Of a stretch of 64,000 nt of DNA, positions 58,501 through 63,544 are shown one piece after another. A model generated the notes under the pieces. That model was not told the DNA's origin. It did no database searches and worked only from the letters and a program-made list of their open reading frames with translations. This DNA comes from Symsagittifera roscoffensis (lineage: Eukaryota; Xenacoelomorpha; Acoela; Convolutidae), in the NCBI RefSeq assembly GCF_963678635.1, contig NC_087069.1:33687090-33751089 (forward strand), written 5' to 3'. The position numbers and the translations under genes were made by a program. Positions within the stretch are counted from its first letter, which is position 1. Every line of letters starts with the position of its first letter.

Positions 58501-61500
58501 TTGATTTTCCAGCGAAATAAATATAAAAATTGTTTCGGATTCAGTTTTCTCAAAGTGGCATATGTTTTTTCTTTTGAATTCGCAAGTATAATTTGAAAAA
58601 AGTTTTTTTTTTCTGTTTCTTTGCGGTCTTTAATTTTTTCCAAGTGTCAGTTGGTTATGCTTGTAGTTTCTGAGTGGGATTGAATCTTTTAAAAGTTTTC
58701 ACGAAATCTTTCTTTTTCTAGCTCAGCTGGTGTCAGCTCAAAGATTGCCGGCTTTGTTTCCGCTTCGTAAGTTTAACTCCGCTGCTACTTTAAAATTAAA
58801 ATACTTTGCTTGGAAGGTTTTCCTGTTTGATAAAAACAGGCGTTATGAAATTGTATGGGGTTGGGTTTTTGAGAGTTTTTGAAAACTTTTTTTAATTTTT
58901 GCAAAACTTTTAGTTCTCAAAAAACGTTCTTCTGATTTTCAAAAAAAAGTTATCGATACGGAAAGACCGCCTGCTCCCCTGTCTGCCTGCACAATTTTCC
59001 AGTCTCTTTTGCTCTTTTAACTTTACCCCGCTGTCTACAGACTTAGAAAAGGTCTGTGGGGGAACTTTTGACCAGTATTTTAAGAAGATTTTTTTGCTTT
59101 CTTAAGATACTCTAACTCTGAGATATTGGTTTCAATGGAGATAACGGGTGGCGAGAAGCTCCCCTGCTTAGAAGCCACTGCCAATTTTTTTTACACAAGA
59201 AGTGTCAAATCGCCCTCGGAAAAGTCAAATTTTGACTGTTTTTGAAATTTCTTGATTTTTTAAAATCTACTCAGTGAGTAATGGCCCTCGGAAAAATCAA
59301 AATTTCAATTTTTGACCGTGTTTTGAAACTTTTCAATTGTTCTCGAGAACTACCCTCCCAAATCTAAGACTTTGGTTTCAATCGAAATAAAAGTTTGTGT
59401 GAAACTTCCCTGCATAATCGGCTACGCCTATTTTTTTACTCAAAAAAAGTTATTGTTCCTGGAGAATTTTTCGATCTGTTCACCTGGCTTTGCTTTTTGA
59501 ATTTTCTTAATTATTATCCTGCCAAATTTGATATCAAGGGTTTAATCGAACCAACAGACTGTTAAAAGCCTAGTTTTATAATTGTGTACGCCGATTTTTT
59601 TTTTGAGAAAATGTTTATGGCCTTCAAAATAGTCATTTGTAAAGATTTGACAGTTTGTTGGAAGTTTTTAGTTGTTCTCGAAAACTACCCAGTCAATTCT
59701 CAGGTTGAATGTTTAATCGAGAAACCCGGTTTAGGGAATCTTCTCTGCTTAAGCCGGCACGATCTAGTATTTGCAAAAACAAAATTGTTGGATTTTCGGA
59801 CGTCTAGTTTTGAAATTCTGACCGTTTTTAAGAGTAATGAACGTAGTAAGGACTCCTATATAGGTCTTGCTGATTTTTTTGTTTGTTTTTATTTAAGGAA
59901 AAAGTCTTAAAATGCTCTAATAATTACAGATGTTCATTCAGATTTATTAATGCATTTATGAATGAATTTAGGTTTATATACAGTTTTTGAGTTCAATTGA
60001 AGTTTATCTGCTGAAAGTTACATAAATAGTGCTCTCCAATTACGATCTTGGAAAAACGCGAACGATTTCTAGTTTCGAAAGTGGAATTTAGTTTTAAGGT
60101 TTCCAGCAGAATAAAAGTTTTACTTATTGATCCAGTTTTCTCAACTTGGGTTAATAGTATCAGAAAAGTGCGAATCTTAAATTGTTTTAAAATTTCAAAG
60201 AGCTTAAAGGGCATCTATTTTTTTTCTTTGAAAATTGTAAGTTGAAATTTTTTCAACAAAGGCAGTATTTTTTTTATTTACCCGCGTTCATTACTCTTTT
60301 TCAATCTTCGATTGGCTATGTTTAAGAAACTTATTGGATTTTCCTTAAAAATACCTTATCAAGTCTGAGATGAAGGGTTCAAACAAAAGAACTGGCTGCA
60401 ATAATTTTTCCTACAGAAGTAGCGACAACTTCAATCAAAAAAGTCAAAGTTTTGAAGCTTTGACCTTTTTTTAGGAACCTTTTGACTTTTCTCGAAAGCT
60501 ATCCTGCCATTTCTCAAGATAATTGTTCAATTGAGAAACCCGGTTTTGGGAAGTTTCTCTGCCTAAGCAGTCACCACCTAATTTTGCTGAAAAAAAATAT
60601 TGATTTTGGAATGTCAACTTATCGAACTTTTGACCGTTTTATAGAAATTTTTGATTTAAATTTTTATAGAAAATAACTTTTCTTAACTACCCTATCAAAT
60701 CTGAGATGAAGGGTTCAATCGAAAAAAGCGCTTCCAAGAATCTTTCATGCAGAATCGGCGAAACCTCTAATTTTTTATAAGAAAAATGTTATGTCCTTGA
60801 TAAAAAAATTTTACTTCTCATTTATTTAAGTTGAGAAACAACCAAGGTTTTAAGCAAAGTCAAGTTTTTCACATTACTCCTTTCATTAAAAAAATTATCA
60901 ATCAGCTTTAGCTGCGCCCTTAGTTTTTACCGAGACATACGAAAGTTTTGGTTCTCCTAGTTTTTTTCAATATTTTAAATTTTTTTTTTTCGACTTATGT
61001 TTTTTAGTGTGGAGTTGTAACGCAAGTGCCGCAAAGCTCCGACTCTCCTCTGTTAAATGATGTAAAAATCTCATTGTATGCCGTAAAATAACTGCAGATG
61101 TAAATTTATAAAATTAGATTAATTGGTATTAGTTATTAAGAGTCGATTAACGTAGTTCAGACTCTTATATAGGTCGCGATGATTGTTTTTTTTTTGAGTA
61201 AAAATCTTTAAGTTTGTTCACATTCAAAATTAGTTTTTAGCGGTTTAACTTGGATTTCTTTGTATGTACAATTAATTTCCTTTGTTAAAAGGAAGGCAAA
61301 CTCCGCTATCGAACAGCGAAAAATAAAAAGGTCACGAAAAACGTGATCGATGTCTAGTTTCGATAACGGAATTTAATTTTCAGATTTACCAGTGAAATGA
61401 AAGTTTTACTTGTTGATCCAGTTTTCTCCAATTGGGTTAATTTTATCAAAAGCCTCAACCAATTCAAAGAGCTTAAAGGGCATCCATTTTTTTCCTTTGA

Positions 61501-62974
61501 ATTTCGAAAGTTGAGTTTTTTTTAAGAAACGAGTCAGTATTTTTTTTGTTCAATTGCGTTCATTGTTTTTTTTTCCAACTGCTTGTTGGTTATGTTTAAA
61601 TTAATTTTATATTTCTCTAGATCATACAGAAATTATTGAAAGACTGCAAAATATTCACACGAGACCATCAGCAGTTAAAACGACTGGAGTCGTGATGCTT
61701 AAGCTACAATTGTCCTTACCCTTCATTCTGTTTTAGGTTTGACACAACTAGTGACAGTGGTGGGAGGAAGTTCTGTAATGCATCTGTGCAGTCGGAGAAC
61801 TGCGAGAGTTGTCCGATTGATGGCGGGAAAGTGCAAGGAGAGCAGTTCATGGACCTGTTGCCTTACTTTCTATCAGATATACCCTCCATAGATTGCCCAA
61901 AAGCGTGAGTTGCTCTCCAGGCTGTTTGAAATAACTGCTATACGCAGTTTTTCGAATAGTTTTCTCAACAGTTTGCTTTTACTCTAGGATATTTTCGATG
62001 ACGTGATTTTGCCCACTACTTTAATGTTTGTGAGAAAATGAATTGCAGATGTTTTTAGGCAATAGCAGATATGATTCTGAATATATAGTCATCGTTAGAA
62101 CATACTCGGTAACTTTTAAAAAGTCGAAGAACATCGTTTGTTTTCAGGAAAAGTCTTTAAAATTTTTTCAGGAAAAGTCTTAAAATTTGTTCATGCTCGA
62201 ATTTTTTTTTTCGCGGTTTGACTTTTGATTTTTTAAAGTTCAGCTCATTTCTTAACAGGAAGGTTAACAGAAAAAGGTTCAAACAGTTAAAGTGAAAAGG
62301 TCACGAAAAACGTTGATCGACTTCTAGTTTCGAAAATGGAGTTTAGTTTTCAGATTTCCCAGCGGAATAAAAACTTTACCTTATAATCAAGTTTTCTCAA
62401 ATTGGGTTAACCTTATCACAGAAAAGGTAATCATAAGTAAATCTTGAAGTTCAAAGAGCTTTAAGGCAATCTATTTTTATTTTGAAATTCGCAATTTGAA
62501 ACTTTTTCAAAAAAAACGAGTGAGTGTTTTTTTTCTGTTTACTTACGTTCATTGAATCTTTTCAAACTGCTGTTGGCTATGTTTCAAATTACATTAATCT
62601 GTAATTTTACTGTAAACGTTTTTGTTTAGTGGTAAAGCTGCTTACGCCAATGGAGTATCAATAAAAAGTGTCTGGACACCACCGCCTTTAATTACGAGTT
62701 CGACATTAGTAAATGGAAGCCAAGGTTCCTGGTCAACCAAAAATTTAGCTTACTCAGCCGATAATCTCCAGTATTCAAGTTCATCCCCTCCTTATTCTAA
62801 AACAGAAGAACAATCGAATAAAGGGGAGTACAAAAAGAGAGTAGTGTCTAGTTACTTCATGACATATCACACGGCATTGAGGACCTCGGCGGATTTCACA
62901 GAGGCGCTGGTGGAATCGAGAGCTCTGGCTGATAGGATCTCGGAGAGTATGGGCGTGGAGGTGTACCCATACTC
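28495..62974 (+). CDS. NPC1: NPC1-family sterol transporter gene, 21 coding exons, 3' end outside window
   Basis: NPC1 is a multi-pass lysosomal/late-endosomal membrane protein. It takes cholesterol delivered by NPC2 into its N-terminal luminal domain and passes it to the membrane. The joined exons give about 1214 codons in one unbroken frame. In order: a signal peptide; a Cys-rich sterol-binding domain with the family run C-P-S-C; the first membrane helix; a Gly/Asn-rich cytosolic linker; the second helix; the middle luminal domain; the sterol-sensing domain ('[17 protein letters not shown]'); and the Cys-rich third luminal domain, ending at 'YFMTYHT...VYPYS'. By comparison with human NPC1 (1278 residues), about 190 C-terminal residues remain downstream. 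The covered part is roughly 120 residues longer than human, through insertions. NPC1 versus an NPC1-like paralogue cannot be settled by eye. Exons are visibly less AT-rich than introns. Confidence 0.93.
28628..28864 (+). CDS. NPC1: NPC1 exon 2: start of sterol-binding domain
   Basis: Acceptor gctttag|gtt, donor ttgaag|gtatca, phase 0 to 0, 79 codons. It carries the Cys pattern C-x5-C-x11-C, then 'CPHL' and '[12 protein letters not shown]'. The last matches the conserved C-C-D-x-x-Q-L of the sterol pocket; the Gln corresponds to human Gln79. The residue before the third Cys, Asn41 in human, is Ala here. Intron 1 is only 70 bases. Confidence 0.93.
29520..32829 (-). mobile_element. RT element with zinc-knuckle N-terminus and nuclease-like C-terminus, in NPC1 intron 2
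   Basis: Read from 32829 downward. An 81-codon frame ends in TAA, followed one codon later in the same frame by a 387-codon frame (32580-31417). That frame has '[11 protein letters not shown]...H-K-H-Q-G-S-K-C' and a duplicated 'VDFNGASPS'. It then has the RT entry '[23 protein letters not shown]'. After two stops come '[14 protein letters not shown]' and '[16 protein letters not shown]' (31362-31150). The catalytic Y-L-D-D-G is at 31018-31004, and a thumb block lies at 30838-30371. A C-terminal frame (30317-29550) holds '[20 protein letters not shown]', '[10 protein letters not shown]' and '[12 protein letters not shown]'. It is a relative of the PHD-finger element at 22370 but a different lineage. 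At least three breaks make it dead. Confidence 0.8.
32385..32438 (-). repeat. Two-copy 27-base tandem repeat in the RT element
   Basis: On the - strand it encodes 'VDFNGASPS' twice in a row, just before the C-P-V-C knuckle. The frame is kept. Confidence 0.8.
34200..34460 (-). repeat. Dispersed repeat with 'ctataaagaccc' core, copy 1
   Basis: The - strand sequence (ggtcga-ccaaattgat, then cactataaagaccc) matches 63119-63340 on + and, more weakly, 35210-35345 on -. No coding capacity was seen. It may be a non-autonomous element. Its flank has a run of eight C bases on + (34453-34460). Confidence 0.6.
34944..35079 (+). CDS. NPC1: NPC1 exon 3: CPSC segment of sterol-binding domain
   Basis: Acceptor ggattttag|gac, donor tac-a|gtaagt, phase 0 in and 1 out. 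It reads '[20 protein letters not shown]...[21 protein letters not shown]'. Twelve residues separate the exon start from C-P-S-C, exactly as in human NPC1, which supports the acceptor. N-V-T is a conserved N-glycosylation site. Confidence 0.93.
35080..36011 (+). other. NPC1 intron 3
   Basis: Holds a weak - strand copy of the 'ctataaagaccc' repeat at 35210-35345. Otherwise AT-rich with no gene. Confidence 0.8.
36012..36117 (+). CDS. NPC1: NPC1 exon 4
   Basis: Acceptor atttttaag|tg, donor tacag|gtagtc, phase 1 in and 2 out. Reads '[17 protein letters not shown]' then '[17 protein letters not shown]', the helix that in human is '[20 protein letters not shown]'. Confidence 0.9.
36365..36558 (+). 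CDS. NPC1: NPC1 exon 5
   Basis: Acceptor attgctgcag|gtcc, donor aaaag|gtaagg, phase 2 in and 1 out. Encodes '[19 protein letters not shown]' through '[15 protein letters not shown]' to '[15 protein letters not shown]', the end part of the sterol-binding domain. Confidence 0.9.
36829..37166 (+). CDS. NPC1: NPC1 exon 6: proline-rich linker and first membrane helix
   Basis: Acceptor tttgcttcag|gc, donor tcaaag|gtgaaa, phase 1 in and 0 out. Has the family run C-S-C-M-D-C-x4-C-K-G-P, a proline-rich linker, then the helix '[20 protein letters not shown]'. The cytosolic start has '[11 protein letters not shown]' and a His/Tyr-rich stretch. Confidence 0.93.
37397..37523 (+). CDS. NPC1: NPC1 exon 7: cytosolic Gly/Asn linker
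   Basis: Acceptor ttgttacag|tca, donor atcg|gtaagt, phase 0 in and 1 out. Low-complexity '[18 protein letters not shown]' followed by '[10 protein letters not shown]'. It occupies the place of the human linker between helices 1 and 2 but shares little sequence with it. The exon is supported by phase and good splice sites more than by homology. Confidence 0.8.
37524..38034 (+). other. NPC1 intron 7 with G-rich tract and long inverted repeat
   Basis: 37583-37627 is a G-rich run on the sense strand, with at least four G-tracts and one run of about 13 G, just after the exon 7 donor. 37840-37991 is an imperfect inverted repeat with arms of about 65-69 bases. Confidence 0.85.
37840..37991. repeat. 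Long inverted repeat (hairpin) in NPC1 intron 7
   Basis: Left arm 37840-37904 and right arm 37923-37991 are reverse complements with a few mismatches and small gaps. The inner 23 or so bases, ending 'catacttgtgc', pair perfectly. The loop is 18 bases. It could be a foldback/MITE-like element or a hairpin RNA source. No open frame. Confidence 0.75.
38035..38152 (+). CDS. NPC1: NPC1 exon 8: second membrane helix
   Basis: Acceptor ttttgtgtag|ga, donor aacgg|gtgaga, phase 1 in and 2 out. Reads '[20 protein letters not shown]' then '[18 protein letters not shown]', matching the R-R-x-F...G-x-x-V-x-x-x-P segment before helix 2 of the family. Confidence 0.9.
38285..38770 (+). repeat. Intronic repeat family, copy in intron 8
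   Basis: Starts near 'gactaactgcatatgtaaat' and runs through 'attagttattaagagtcgat', 'cggtttgacttttcat', 'aggcgaactccactatcg' and 'attgatccga'. The same succession occurs at 57640, 61025 and 62100, always in + orientation. Confidence 0.75.
41390..41605 (+). repeat. tRNA-derived SINE-like repeat, type 1
   Basis: The second half (41518 on) has 'gtggctgagtggttt', a good polymerase III A box of the Ser/Leu tRNA kind. It is followed by a possible anticodon arm (gaga-ttcacaa-tctc). The T arm is worn. The part before it ('ttagtacgaactttc...aacctaaatagcaaataa') recurs at 42000, 47190 and 63545, so the two parts travel together. Confidence 0.5.
41728..41800 (+). repeat. tRNA-like SINE fragment, weak
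   Basis: Has 'tagaggtaacgtgtttgcg' like the A-box regions at 53806 and 56842. No clear B box. Possibly a worn copy of the type 3 head. Confidence 0.3.
41855..41940 (+). repeat. tRNA-like SINE fragment, type 2, diverged copy
   Basis: Shares 'gtctatctgctcaaacattg' and 'tttgtttccgcttcg' patterns with 58713-58790, where the A box is intact. Here both boxes are worn. Confidence 0.4.
42000..42330 (+). repeat. tRNA-derived SINE-like repeat, type 1, second copy
   Basis: Same bipartite make-up as 41390-41605: 'gtgttagtacgaaccgtc...aaataaaagtgcccat', then at 42155 'gtgactgagtggctagtgggtgaggctcat'. Confidence 0.5.
44586..44773. repeat. Near-perfect long inverted repeat (hairpin) in NPC1 intron 8
   Basis: Arms 44586-44662 and 44697-44773 are reverse complements over about 77 bases with one mismatch (cgatg against cattg). 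In RNA that mismatch would be a G-U pair. The loop is about 34 bases. It lies 174 bases upstream of exon 9. No open frame and no clear flanking target duplication. Confidence 0.9.
44947..45108 (+). CDS. NPC1: NPC1 exon 9: start of middle luminal domain
   Basis: Acceptor gtgtttag|tctg, donor catcag|gtatac, phase 2 in and 2 out. Encodes '[20 protein letters not shown]' and '[20 protein letters not shown]', matching the conserved T-T-x-P-V-x-L-W and H-F-G-P-F-F-R-x-E-Q of the family. Confidence 0.95.
45109..45504 (+). other. NPC1 intron 9
   Basis: Nothing recognised; ends in a normal pyrimidine-rich acceptor. Confidence 0.8.
45505..45583 (+). CDS. NPC1: NPC1 exon 10
   Basis: Acceptor gacttttag|gtac, donor catcag|gttagg, phase 2 in and 0 out. 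Reads '[20 protein letters not shown]' and ends 'APILHQ', as human 'LDIQILHQ'. Confidence 0.9.
45584..48352 (+). other. NPC1 intron 10 (2.8 kb)
   Basis: 47190-47400 is a diverged copy of the first half of the type 1 SINE-like repeat. 47640-47930 is a partial intronic repeat copy. The rest shows no gene; small open frames there have no recognisable content. Confidence 0.8.
47640..47930 (+). repeat. Intronic repeat family, partial copy in intron 10
   Basis: Shares 'ctcaaattgggttattttaatca', 'aagtgtcaatcat' and the terminal 'gagttcattgaca...tgtttg' with the better copies in introns 12, 19 and 20. Confidence 0.6.
48353..48465 (+). CDS. NPC1: NPC1 exon 11
   Basis: Acceptor gtttcag|gtgctg, donor gacaa|gtacat, phase 0 in and 2 out. 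Reads '[20 protein letters not shown]' and '[14 protein letters not shown]', matching human 'VLDLQIAIENITAS' and 'VTLQDICLAPLSP'. Confidence 0.95.
48466..49177 (+). other. NPC1 intron 11
   Basis: No gene or clear repeat. A 100-codon open frame on - (49017-48715) has no recognisable domain and lies wholly within the intron. Confidence 0.75.
49178..49306 (+). CDS. NPC1: NPC1 exon 12, with a basic cluster
   Basis: Acceptor ttgtag|atg, donor catcga|gtgggt, phase 2 in and 2 out. Reads '[19 protein letters not shown]', as human 'CTILSVLNYFQNSH', then [10 protein letters not shown], then '[13 protein letters not shown]'. The R-R-K-R run fits the minimal proprotein-convertase pattern R-x-K/R-R and lies in a luminal domain. 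Confidence 0.93.
49615..50310 (+). repeat. Intronic repeat family, copy in intron 12, interrupted
   Basis: The left part, to 49853, runs through 'cttatataggtcgcgatgaa' and 'ggtcacgaaaacg'. The right part, from 50079, continues with 'aaaattttagctattgatcc' and ends 'cgttcattgactctttt'. Removing 49854-50078 restores the repeat as seen elsewhere. Confidence 0.8.
49854..50070 (+). mobile_element. 5'-truncated RT-element 3' tail with 8-bp target duplication
   Basis: Encodes '[20 protein letters not shown]' then '[10 protein letters not shown]'. The element in intron 2 ends with '[20 protein letters not shown]', 'NSTLLLSRY'. The piece is flanked by attatcaa at 49846-49853 and attatcaa at 50071-50078. 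It interrupts an intronic repeat copy at a point where that repeat is otherwise continuous. This is what a heavily 5'-truncated retrotransposition leaves. Confidence 0.8.
50605..50705 (+). CDS. NPC1: NPC1 exon 13
   Basis: Acceptor ctctttag|gtct, donor ttcaaag|gtcagc, phase 2 in and 1 out. Reads '[20 protein letters not shown]' and '[13 protein letters not shown]', matching human '[20 protein letters not shown]'. Confidence 0.95.
50706..51836 (+). other. NPC1 intron 13
   Basis: Contains a 24-base perfect palindrome (51737-51760, c6-tattgcaata-g6) about 75 bases before exon 14. Also a short partial match to the intronic repeat family at 51525-51600. No gene. Confidence 0.8.
51837..51936 (+). 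CDS. NPC1: NPC1 exon 14
   Basis: Acceptor tgtttctag|aag, donor cagag|gtactt, phase 1 in and 2 out. Reads '[20 protein letters not shown]' and '[14 protein letters not shown]', matching human '[20 protein letters not shown]'. Confidence 0.95.
51937..52528 (+). other. NPC1 intron 14
   Basis: No gene. An 89-codon open frame on + (52167-52436) has no recognised domain. Confidence 0.75.
52529..52700 (+). CDS. NPC1: NPC1 exon 15: end of luminal domain, first helix of sterol-sensing domain
   Basis: Acceptor ctgtgtttag|ctac, donor ggaaag|gttgga, phase 2 in and 0 out. Reads '[20 protein letters not shown]', as human 'FTAERSIEDELNRESDSDV', then helix '[18 protein letters not shown]'. Confidence 0.97.
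53236..53300 (+). repeat. tRNA-derived SINE-like head
   Basis: B box ggattcgaatc at 53278-53288, with a plausible A-box region 'ggaggcgaggagcacgcc' at 53242 on. The T arm flank is 'cctggattcgaatctgacc'. Followed by 'gttttgtcggcttag', seen after similar heads nearby. Confidence 0.5.
53800..53870 (+). repeat. tRNA-derived SINE-like head, type 3, both promoter boxes intact
   Basis: A box tggcgtagagg at 53806-53816 and B box ggttcgaatcc at 53854-53864, 38 bases apart. This is the layout of an internal polymerase III promoter. The acceptor arm does not fold as an intact tRNA, so it is a SINE-like head, not a tRNA gene. Confidence 0.6.
53952..54022 (+). repeat. tRNA-derived SINE-like head
   Basis: B box agttcgattcc at 54005-54015. 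The upstream A box is weak. It follows the previous head by about 140 bases in the same direction. Confidence 0.4.
54366..54575 (+). CDS. NPC1: NPC1 exon 16: sterol-sensing domain core
   Basis: Acceptor gcgtatag|gtg, donor tatcag|gtatgt, phase 0 to 0, 70 codons. Reads '[20 protein letters not shown]', '[20 protein letters not shown]' and '[12 protein letters not shown]'. This is the signature region of sterol-sensing domains and is almost unchanged from human. Confidence 0.98.
54576..55337 (+). other. NPC1 intron 16
   Basis: No gene or repeat. A 94-codon - frame is not recognised. A possible extra acceptor at about 55235 was judged not to be used. Confidence 0.75.
55338..55583 (+). CDS. NPC1: NPC1 exon 17: second half of sterol-sensing domain
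   Basis: Acceptor ctgttgcag|aga, donor aaaag|gtacgt, phase 0 to 0, 82 codons. Reads '[20 protein letters not shown]', '[20 protein letters not shown]' and '[20 protein letters not shown]', matching human '[20 protein letters not shown]' onward. Confidence 0.98.
55848..56078 (+). CDS. NPC1: NPC1 exon 18
   Basis: Acceptor tttaatctag|gat, donor ccatcg|gtcagt, phase 0 to 0, 77 codons. Reads '[18 protein letters not shown]', '[20 protein letters not shown]' and '[12 protein letters not shown]'. This covers the cytosolic loop and the next helix leading into the third luminal domain. Confidence 0.97.
56079..56418 (+). other. NPC1 intron 18
   Basis: Nothing recognised. Confidence 0.8.
56419..56687 (+). 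CDS. NPC1: NPC1 exon 19: third luminal domain
   Basis: Acceptor cctctttag|gac, donor ctgcag|gtacta, phase 0 in and 2 out. Reads '[20 protein letters not shown]', 'VYFVVKEPF', '[16 protein letters not shown]' and '[19 protein letters not shown]', all family landmarks. Confidence 0.97.
56838..56905 (+). repeat. tRNA-derived SINE-like head, type 3
   Basis: A box tggcatcgagg at 56842-56852 and B box ggctcgagtcc at 56885-56895, 33 bases apart. The pattern 'gaggtaac-cg' after the A box is shared with 53806. Confidence 0.55.
57640..57990 (+). repeat. Intronic repeat family, copy in intron 19 (a)
   Basis: Runs from 'gcctctgttaaatgatgtaa' through 'gactaactgcatacgtaaat', 'ttaagagtcgatcaccgtag' and 'gcggcttgacttttcat' to 'actccactatcg'. 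Confidence 0.75.
58038..58500 (+). repeat. Intronic repeat family, copy in intron 19 (b), duplicated at 59818
   Basis: A variant copy with 'gaacgtagtaaggactccta' and 'ctgaaagttacataaatagt'. It is almost identical to 59818-60280, including unique internal sequence, so the two arose by a local duplication. Confidence 0.85.
58713..58790 (+). repeat. tRNA-derived SINE-like head, type 2
   Basis: A box tagctcagctgg at 58719-58730 is a textbook tRNA D-arm sequence. A worn B box, gtttaactcc, is at 58771-58780. Diverged relative at 41855. Confidence 0.5.
59818..60330 (+). repeat. Intronic repeat family, copy in intron 19 (c)
   Basis: Near-identical to 58038-58500 up to about 60280. It then continues with 'cgcgttcattactctttttcaa', the normal end of the family, which the other copy lacks. 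Confidence 0.85.
61025..61600 (+). repeat. Intronic repeat family, copy in intron 19 (d)
   Basis: One of the longest copies. It runs from 'ctcctctgttaaatgatgta' through 'ctatcgaacagcgaaaaa' and 'gttgatccagttttctccaa' to 'caattgcgttcattg'. Confidence 0.8.
61737..61904 (+). CDS. NPC1: NPC1 exon 20: third luminal domain
   Basis: Acceptor ctgttttag|gttt, donor aaagc|gtgagt, phase 2 in and 2 out. Reads '[18 protein letters not shown]', as human 'VDNITDQFCNAS', then 'CESCPIDGG', '[12 protein letters not shown]' and 'CPKA'. N-A-S is a conserved glycosylation site. Confidence 0.95.
61905..62629 (+). other. NPC1 intron 20
   Basis: Mostly an intronic repeat copy at 62100-62590; no gene. Confidence 0.8.
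62100..62590 (+). repeat. Intronic repeat family, copy in intron 20
   Basis: Holds 'cgcggtttgacttttgat', 'aaaggtcacgaaaaacgt', 'cagatttcccagcggaataa', 'ctcaaattgggttaacctta' and the terminal 'acgttcattgaatcttttca'. Same orientation as the gene. Confidence 0.75.
62630..62974 (+). CDS. NPC1: NPC1 exon 21, with a family-atypical insertion; last exon in window
   Basis: Acceptor ttttgtttag|tgg, donor tactc|gtaagt, phase 2 in and 2 out. Starts 'GKAAYANGV', as human 'GKGGHAAYSSAV', and ends '[20 protein letters not shown]', '[10 protein letters not shown]'. Between them are about 69 residues where human has 17. The extra stretch is rich in Ser, Thr, Tyr, Pro and Asn and uses more A/T-ending codons than the rest of the exon. 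The frame is open and phases agree, so it is probably real. Confidence 0.93.
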
Positions 62975-63118
62975 GTAAGTAAATCTATTTGTTGGTGAAA
63001 TTAGTCTACAGTTAGAATTTATAGCACATATAATTTAGAACCATCATAACCACGGGGTGCTCCTTTTGTATGCTGTGAAGGCTTTACCTTTTTCCTAACA
63101 TTTTCATGATTGGTATAG

Positions 63119-63340
63119 TCAGGGGCGAATCTAAGATTTTCTCGAGGGGATTTTCAAAAAATTCTCGAAAATTTTGTCGACCGTTTTTTTAGGTCGATCA
63201 AATTGATGTTTCGAGCGCTCCCAGAACACTATAAAGACCCTTTTTTGACAAAATTTTTTGTGTTGCAGGCTAAATTTTGAAAAATTTTTGTGTATTTTGG
63301 CGCCTTTGGAAAATTTTTAAGGGTGTTCCGTCTAAAATGG
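63119..63340 (+). repeat. Dispersed repeat with 'ctataaagaccc' core, copy in intron 21
   Basis: Begins 'gtcaggggcgaatctaagat' and carries 'aggtcgatcaaattgatg' and 'cactataaagaccc'. Inverted relative to the two copies in introns 2 and 3. Confidence 0.6.
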
Positions 63341-63544
63341 ATTTCATAAAATAACAAAGGTTGGACCCTTTGGTTGGTGAGGGGATCAAACCCCGGAGGG
63401 TAAAGGGGGTTGCCCCTGGTGAGTTGCGCATCAGCATGGCAGAACACAGGTTCTAAGTTCGACCATCGCTCAAAAAGCGTTTTTTATGAATCCTCTCTTG
63501 TTTCAAAAATCCTCACCAGGTTTATGTAATCATTTATAATCCAA

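Larger units (their letters stand above)
56688..61736 (+). other. NPC1 intron 19 (5.0 kb)
   Basis: Built largely of repeats: a tRNA-like head (56838), a G-rich tract (57508-57545), and intronic repeat copies (57640, 58038, 59818 and 61025). It also has a tRNA-like head at 58713 and two near-identical 460-base blocks 1780 bases apart. No gene. Confidence 0.85.

Noticed and set aside
58269-60245. Similar 60-codon frames at 58269 and 60048 as a small gene family
   Set aside because: They lie inside two near-identical repeat blocks; the shared frame follows from the recent duplication, not from coding constraint.
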